Below, one piece after another: positions 58,816-64,000 of a stretch of 64,000 nt of DNA. The notes under the pieces were generated by a model. That model searched no databases. It worked only from the letters and a program-made list of their open reading frames with translations, and was not told where the DNA came from. Position 1 is the first letter of the stretch. Each line of letters opens with the position of its first letter. Source of the DNA: Holophagales bacterium (GTDB taxonomy: Bacteria > Acidobacteriota > Thermoanaerobaculia > Multivoradales > Multivoraceae); contig VXZQ01000006.1 in the NCBI GenBank assembly GCA_009845425.1, positions 1 through 64,000 on the forward strand, read 5' to 3'. A program made the position numbers and the translations under genes.

Positions 58816-61800
58816 TTACGGTTCGGACCTGGCCGGCTGCAGTCGGATCACCAGCCCCTCCTGGCGGTGCCCCGGGCCGATGTTCACAGGGAGCAAGGCG
58901 CTCTGGTAGCCGTCGTGCGCGACCCATAGCTGTTCGGCTCCGGGGCCGAGGCGGATCTCGAACCTCCCTCCGGCCTCAGTGCGGGCGCCGCCGGTGATGA
59001 ATCCCGATTCGTAGACCCGCTGATCGTCATCACCGCTGGCGAGCGCGGTCATGGTCGGGGAGTCCCCGGCTGCCAGGGAGGCGTCGCGGAGCGGCAGTCC
59101 GGTCGTCGCGTCGAGGACGATTCCGGAAAGGACGGCCTCGGGCTGAAGATCGATGCGCAGGCCTTCCACGTCTGTCCGGAGTTCGACCGAGCGGTACTCC
59201 GAGCCGCCGAAAGGCGTGCTGACTCTCAGACGGTAGGACCCGGCCTCCAGTCCGTCCATCTCGAAGCGGCCCTGCTGGTCGGCCTCCGCGTACCGCGCCT
59301 CCTCGTTTTCCAGATGTTGAGCGAGCAGTTGTCCGCCGACCAGGGGCGTGCCGGCGACCAGCACCTGCCCGGTCAGGCGGAGTCCGCGGTCGAACGGAAG
59401 CTCGACGAACGCCTCGGCACGGGCCGCGGTGATTGTCACGGAGCGTTCGATCGATCGGGCCGTGAAGGAATCTCCATGCCTGGCGACGACCTGCCAGACG
59501 CCAGGCGCCAGGTTCTCGATGGCGAAGTTGCCTTCGGTGTCCGGCGTGGCGCTTTGCCATTGGGCCTGCCGGGTCGCAATGATCGTCACCTGCGCCAGAT
59601 CCGCCGGCCGCAGGCCGGTCACCATGCCTCTGAGTGAAGCGCCGGACTCGAGCACGATCTCCACGCGGGCTGCGCCCCGGCCATCGACATCGACCGGTTC
59701 TTCGGGACCGCTCTCCGCGTACCCGGCTGCGCGGACAACGAGGAAGTAACGGCCTGCTTCCAGGCCCGTGAGGCGAAAGGAACCGTTGCCGTCGGCGACC
59801 GTCGTGTTCGGCGGATGCACGTACGTGCGTAGGCTGACCTCGAAGTTCGTGGATTCCTCGGAATGGGCTTCGACGGTCGCCGGAACGGGTGTGCCGCTCG
59901 CCGACCGGACGATGCCGCTGATCTCGCCGCCGGGCTGGAGTTGAACCGTCAGCTCGGTGTTGCCCGGCCCTACGACGATCTCTCTTGTCTCGTTGGGGTG
60001 CTGGTGATGCTCGACGGTCAACGTGGCTGGGCCGGCGCGGACTTCGAGCTGGGCACGTCCGCTGCCGTCCGTCGTGTCGAACTCGCGCGACTGGGTCGCG
60101 TCCTTCGGCACCAGCCGGACCCGCGCTTCGGCTACGGGTCGCCCCGAGGATGCCGTCACGATGACCGTCAACTGCTCCTGGGCGTGAAGATGGAGTTCGA
60201 TCGTCCGCTCGGATCCGGAGATGAGCTCGAGGGGATCGGTTCGGACGGCTTCGGCTCCGGCGCTCGCTTCAAGGGACCAGGTTCCGGGAAGCACGTTCTC
60301 GAAAACGAAACGGCCGTCGCCGTCGGTCCGTGACCTCGTGTCTTCCGAAGAGAAGATGCGACCGCGCATTCGGGTCTGGATGTCGGGTTCCAGGTAGATC
60401 CTGGCGCCCACGGCGGCGGCTCCCGCAGCGGTCAGCACGCGCCCCGAGAGCGAGGCTCCCGGTATCAGTTGGATCAGGATCGGCTCCCCGGTCGCCGGTC
60501 GCGCACCTCGAAACGCGAACGAGGGGTAGCCCTCCGCCTCGACGGTGAGATCGACCTGCTCGTGTGGAAGTCCCGTAAGGGTGAAGCCGCCTTCCGCGTC
60601 GGTCGTCGCCGAGCGTTCGCTTCGATCCGGGCCGTACCCGCGAAACCAGACGACTGCACCCTCGACCGGTTCCTGGTCGGGATCGACGACCACACCGAGA
60701 ATCTCCGCTCCCGGCACCAGCGTGAAGTCTCCGAGGTCGACTTCTCCCCGGCCCTCGGGAACTTCGATCGGGACATCGCCGGGGCTGACGTAGTCGACGT
60801 GCGAGATGCGCAGGCCGTACTCGCCGGTCTTCACGCCGGCGATGAGGAATGCTCCCTGGTCGTCGGTTGCGACCGGTTCGGTGACGTCGGTGTCACGGCG
60901 GCTCGCGAACCGCGGCTGCTTCTGTTCCGGCCACTTCAGGCTGACTTCGGCGCCGGGCACGGAGCTTCCGTCCGTGTCCACGACCTGGCCCCGAACCTGG
61001 CGGCCCTCGGTCAGCCGGATCCGAACGGGATCGGCGGTCGCTCCAGGCTCGTAGGGTGGCAGGTCGATAGCGAAGCTCGCGAATCCCTCGGCGCGAACCG
61101 TGAGCCGGTACGGGTTGCCGTAGACGATGCCGGCCATCCGGAAAGAACCGTCGGCCGCCGAACTCGCGCTCTGCGACCGGATGGCGAACATGGTGGCGAT
61201 CGGCTCCGTGCCCCGGGGCTGAGCCGAGATGTCTGCGCCGGCTATCGGCTGGTCTGCTGCGTCGGTGACGAAGCCGTGCAGGGGAGCTGCCGGCCTCAAG
61301 GTGACAGCCGTCTCGTCGGCAACTCCGTACTCAGGGATTCCCGCACTCACGTCGGTGGAGAGGTAGCCGTCGGCCACTATCCGCAAGGGGATCGATACCT
61401 CACGGGGCCGGGGATTCAACAGGAACTCGCCGGTCCGACCGCTCTGCGCGTTCTCGCCGGGGGAACCCCTGACCCAGATCGCCGCGCCAGCGACTGGAGC
61501 GCCGGAAGCACGGTCGACGATTCGACCTGGAATGCGGAGCGGAGCTTCCAGCCGAAGATCGGCGATTCGTTCGCCGGCGGCGGAGTCAGCGGGAGCTGTG
61601 TCCGGCCGGGAAACGCGGGCGAGGGCATTGTCCCAGCGCTGTGCCTCGTAGGCGGCGCCGCCGACGGTGCCTACGATGGCCTCGCCCTGTTCGTCGGTTA
61701 TGGCCAGGGGCGCCCTGGTGTTGCCGTGGGTTCGGAGAAGGACACCCGGTGCCGGCGCACCGTCGGGTCCGCTCACTCGGAACCGGATACCCGAGTCGTG

Positions 61801-62502
61801 CGCCAGGACGAAGGCGGTTCGCCCCGCCTCCGTCGTTGCCGTCTCGACCGCGAAACCCGCGGCCGATACGGTGACGTCGGCGTTGGTCGTCGGCATCAGG
61901 AAGCGGGCATTGCCTTCTTCATCCGTCCGTGCCGCTGCGGGTTGGAAGCGGGGGTAGAGGCGTGCGGGCTGCCGGTCGGAGTTCCGCTCTTCGTATCGAG
62001 GGGACCTTGTCCGCGTGGGCCTCGCGATGACCAGGGCCCCTTCGATTGGCCGGCCGTCGGTGTCCAGGACCTGGGCGGCGACGAGATGTCGATCGGGCAG
62101 CTCGTTCGCCTGAAGAACCCGCGGCGCCTCCAGGGGCGCGAGATTCCCGTAGACGAGGGGCACGACGACATCGGGCGTGGAGGCCGGCGGCGCGATCCGG
62201 ATCTCGAAGCGGTAGGGCCCCGGCACCGGCGCCTCGAGCCGGAAACTGCCGTCCGGACCGGAGTGCATGCGGTCCACGGCGGCCGGCAGGCCGTCGTGGC
62301 CCAGCAGATCGACGCCGAGCTCGAAAGTGCTCGGGTAGGGGCGGAGCACGACCTCGACGCCGGCCAAGGGAGCGCCGCGTTCGTCGACGAGCGTTCCGCT
62401 GACGGCGAGCGGCGGCACGGTCGACTGGGCGCCTAGCCCCCCGGCGCCGAGGCCGATCAGGCCCGCCAGTCCGACACACGGCAGCAGCTGGGCCAGGCGC
62501 AC
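58816..62502 (-). CDS. Giant exported carboxypeptidase-regulatory-like repeat protein (1228 residues)
   Basis: This 1228-residue exported protein starts with GTG at 62502, two bases after the stop of the upstream paralogue, with a signal peptide ending GAGGLGAQST. Many beta-sandwich units of the carboxypeptidase regulatory type follow, with motifs GTLVDERGAPLAGVEV, GRFEMDGLEAGSYRL, VVDPDQEPVEGAVV. The C-terminal tail GPGHRQEGLVIRLQPARSEP matches its paralogues. A longer open frame reaches 63174 but overlaps the upstream gene and lacks a signal, so I reject it. No enzymatic domain is visible. It is probably cotranscribed with the gene at 62505. Confidence 0.82.
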   Translation of the reverse strand: MRLAQLLPCVGLAGLIGLGAGGLGAQSTVPPLAVSGTLVDERGAPLAGVEVVLRPYPSTFELGVDLLGHDGLPAAVDRMHSGPDGSFRLEAPVPGPYRFEIRIAPPASTPDVVVPLVYGNLAPLEAPRVLQANELPDRHLVAAQVLDTDGRPIEGALVIARPTRTRSPRYEERNSDRQPARLYPRFQPAAARTDEEGNARFLMPTTNADVTVSAAGFAVETATTEAGRTAFVLAHDSGIRFRVSGPDGAPAPGVLLRTHGNTRAPLAITDEQGEAIVGTVGGAAYEAQRWDNALARVSRPDTAPADSAAGERIADLRLEAPLRIPGRIVDRASGAPVAGAAIWVRGSPGENAQSGRTGEFLLNPRPREVSIPLRIVADGYLSTDVSAGIPEYGVADETAVTLRPAAPLHGFVTDAADQPIAGADISAQPRGTEPIATMFAIRSQSASSAADGSFRMAGIVYGNPYRLTVRAEGFASFAIDLPPYEPGATADPVRIRLTEGRQVRGQVVDTDGSSVPGAEVSLKWPEQKQPRFASRRDTDVTEPVATDDQGAFLIAGVKTGEYGLRISHVDYVSPGDVPIEVPEGRGEVDLGDFTLVPGAEILGVVVDPDQEPVEGAVVWFRGYGPDRSERSATTDAEGGFTLTGLPHEQVDLTVEAEGYPSFAFRGARPATGEPILIQLIPGASLSGRVLTAAGAAAVGARIYLEPDIQTRMRGRIFSSEDTRSRTDGDGRFVFENVLPGTWSLEASAGAEAVRTDPLELISGSERTIELHLHAQEQLTVIVTASSGRPVAEARVRLVPKDATQSREFDTTDGSGRAQLEVRAGPATLTVEHHQHPNETREIVVGPGNTELTVQLQPGGEISGIVRSASGTPVPATVEAHSEESTNFEVSLRTYVHPPNTTVADGNGSFRLTGLEAGRYFLVVRAAGYAESGPEEPVDVDGRGAARVEIVLESGASLRGMVTGLRPADLAQVTIIATRQAQWQSATPDTEGNFAIENLAPGVWQVVARHGDSFTARSIERSVTITAARAEAFVELPFDRGLRLTGQVLVAGTPLVGGQLLAQHLENEEARYAEADQQGRFEMDGLEAGSYRLRVSTPFGGSEYRSVELRTDVEGLRIDLQPEAVLSGIVLDATTGLPLRDASLAAGDSPTMTALASGDDDQRVYESGFITGGARTEAGGRFEIRLGPGAEQLWVAHDGYQSALLPVNIGPGHRQEGLVIRLQPARSEP

Positions 62503-62504
62503 GG

Positions 62505-64000
62505 CTACTGATCCGGTGGTTCGGTCGGCACCGGTCGCAGCCGGATCACAAGTCCGTCTCGGTGCTCGCCTGGCGTGACGTCCAAAGGAATCTGAGCACT
62601 CTCGTACCCGTCGAGAGTCACCCACAAGTGGCTCGCGTTGGGACCGAGTTCGAGCGTGAACCTGCCGCCTGGCTGCGTGAACGAGGAGCTGGCGCCCACG
62701 AGCGACGTGTCGGTGCCCTGGCCCGTCGCAAGAGTACCTATGGTGGCCGCGTCGGCTGCCATCAGGCTGACGAAGTCGAGCGGCCGGCCGGTTGCGGCGT
62801 CCACGACCGTGCCGGTGACCGTCGCCGTGGCGGGCGTCAGTTCGATGCGGACTCCCTCCAGGTCGGTCTGCAGGTCGATCGCCTGGTACTGCGAGCCTCC
62901 GAAGTCCGGCCGGCTGACGAGTATCCGCTTGCGTCCGGGCTGGAGTCCTTCCAATGAGAAGTAGCCCTCCCGATCGGTCCGGATGGACTGCCCGCCCACC
63001 CCCAGCCTCGCGCCGGCCAGTGGTTCCCCGCCCTCGAGCACCTGGCCGGACAGGCGGAGGCCGCGCTCGAATCGCAACTCGACGAAGATCTCGGCGGCGC
63101 CCGGTTCGACGGTCACGTTCTCTGAGATTCTCCGCTGGGAGCCTGGCGCGCCCCTGGTGGCGGTGACCCTCCATGTGCCGGGACTGAGACCTTCGAGAGA
63201 GAAGTTCCCTTCGGTGTCCGGAGTCGCCTCCCGCGAGCGGGAGTCTCTCCAGGCTCTGATCTCCACCCGTGCCAGGTGGGAGGGGGTCAATCCGGCTATG
63301 ACGCCGACAATCCTCGCCTCCGGCTGGAGCACGATCTCGATGCCCTCGATGGACTCGCGGCCGACCTGGATGGGTGTCTCGGGGCCACCGTCGGCGTGGC
63401 CCGGCGATCGCGCGGTGACGATGTAGCTGCCGGGCTCAAGGCCGGTTAGGCGGAATACGCCGTCCTGGTCCGAGACCGTGTTCGTTTGATGAAACTCGGT
63501 GTTGAAAGAGTGCTCGGTTACGGCTTCGATGGTCGCCAGGGCCAGCGGCGCGCCGTCGTGCGAGCGGACGGCGCCGGTGATCTCCGCAGTGGGATGGAGT
63601 TCGACCCGGAGTTCGTTGGCGCCAGTCGACAGGTCCACCTGCCGCGACTCATCGCCGAGTCGCTCATGCTCCACCTCGACCGTCGCGGGGCCGGGGGAGA
63701 TGTCCATCTGCGCTTCGCCGTTGCCGCCGGTGCGGCCGTAGCCGCTCAGTCTGGTCTCCCCGTCGGTCCGGACCAGGATGGTCGCACCGGCAACGGGCTC
63801 GCCCGAGGCGGTCGTGACGATGACAGTCAGACGGTCGGGAGTGCCCAGAACGAGTTCGATCTCGCGCTCGGCTCCTGCCGCCAGCTCGAATGCCTCCACT
63901 TTGGCCGCTTCCGTCCCTTTCCTCGCTTCGGCCGACCAAGTGCCGGAGGGAACTTGATCGAAACGAAAGCGGCCTTCGGCATCGGTGACCCGCCGGGGGA
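62505..64000 (-). CDS. Giant exported repeat protein (5' end outside window)
   Basis: The C-terminal 498 residues of another large repeat protein are visible; the frame remains open to the right edge. Modules show the family pattern (GRFRFDQVPSGTWSAEAR, GVFRLTGLEPGSYIV, GTVVDAATGRPLDFVSLMAADA) and the tail TPGEHRDGLVIRLRPVPTEPP. The gene at 62502 begins two bases after its stop. The array therefore includes at least four large related genes. Nothing is known about the N-terminus here. Confidence 0.8.
   Translation of the reverse strand, partial: PRRVTDAEGRFRFDQVPSGTWSAEARKGTEAAKVEAFELAAGAEREIELVLGTPDRLTVIVTTASGEPVAGATILVRTDGETRLSGYGRTGGNGEAQMDISPGPATVEVEHERLGDESRQVDLSTGANELRVELHPTAEITGAVRSHDGAPLALATIEAVTEHSFNTEFHQTNTVSDQDGVFRLTGLEPGSYIVTARSPGHADGGPETPIQVGRESIEGIEIVLQPEARIVGVIAGLTPSHLARVEIRAWRDSRSREATPDTEGNFSLEGLSPGTWRVTATRGAPGSQRRISENVTVEPGAAEIFVELRFERGLRLSGQVLEGGEPLAGARLGVGGQSIRTDREGYFSLEGLQPGRKRILVSRPDFGGSQYQAIDLQTDLEGVRIELTPATATVTGTVVDAATGRPLDFVSLMAADAATIGTLATGQGTDTSLVGASSSFTQPGGRFTLELGPNASHLWVTLDGYESAQIPLDVTPGEHRDGLVIRLRPVPTEPPDQ

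Noticed and set aside
60469..62436. 655-codon plus-strand frame opposite a giant repeat-protein gene
   Set aside because: It is a reverse-complement shadow rich in Arg, Gly and Val, without domain features.

Overview
The window is a GC-rich, gene-dense stretch of a Gram-negative chromosome. It has two TonB-dependent outer-membrane receptors, many lipoproteins and Sec-exported proteins, PQQ-dependent dehydrogenases with cytochrome c modules, and families (a secreted family ending in YACHEGN-like motifs, DUF6152, DUF4399, large carboxypeptidase-regulatory-like proteins) that are common in uncultured, often marine, Acidobacteriota and their relatives. That assignment is an inference from gene content; no rRNA or tRNA gene was seen. 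Intergenic gaps are all below about 200 bases, and I saw no CRISPR array, prophage, insertion sequence or tRNA.

Layout. 1-5.1 kb: a partial SMP-30/NHL-type lipoprotein, two tandem Nramp-like transporters, and a CopC-CopD copper pair. 5.2-10.4 kb: a TonB receptor, a rhodanese lipoprotein, a MerC-like membrane protein and a haem/copper secreted protein. 10.5-14.8 kb: a YACHEGN-family protein, a DUF547-radical SAM fusion and a GT-C-type membrane glycosyltransferase. 14.8-22.5 kb: an AhpD/CMD-family gene with an in-frame UGA, coupled to a YACHEGN-family gene; an NAD-dependent epimerase; a divergent PQQ-cytochrome dehydrogenase followed by two more YACHEGN paralogues and a 38-residue membrane peptide; and DUF6152. 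22.6-30 kb: a second TonB receptor, a two-gene unit of unknown envelope proteins, a PhoD-like phosphatase and an amidase. 30-38 kb: RraA-like, DUF5671, nitronate monooxygenase, a P-loop ATPase, a PHP-type lipoprotein, DUF4399, a small membrane protein and an acyl-CoA dehydrogenase. 38-50 kb: a PQQ lipoprotein dehydrogenase, two secreted proteins, a thioredoxin-fold protein, a fused indolepyruvate:ferredoxin oxidoreductase, an enoyl-CoA hydratase and an SDR. 50-64 kb: an array of giant exported carboxypeptidase-regulatory-like proteins, interrupted by a small membrane protein and a two-domain methyltransferase.

The strongest unusual signal is at 14783-15841 on the minus strand. Two open frames that look separate are one continuous frame interrupted by a single TGA. 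The TGA sits exactly at the second cysteine of an AhpD-type CxxC...H redox motif (C-F-Y-TGA-T-T-A-H). Just downstream the mRNA can fold into a 10-bp hairpin with a CGGGC loop, at the distance expected of a bacterial SECIS element. I therefore annotate one 352-residue selenoprotein, translationally coupled (ATGA overlap) to an upstream YACHEGN-family gene. Other points worth attention are the DUF547-radical SAM fusion, Nramp-like proteins lacking the standard metal-binding motifs, the YACHEGN paralogue family, and a giant repeat-domain gene split by TAG-ATG.
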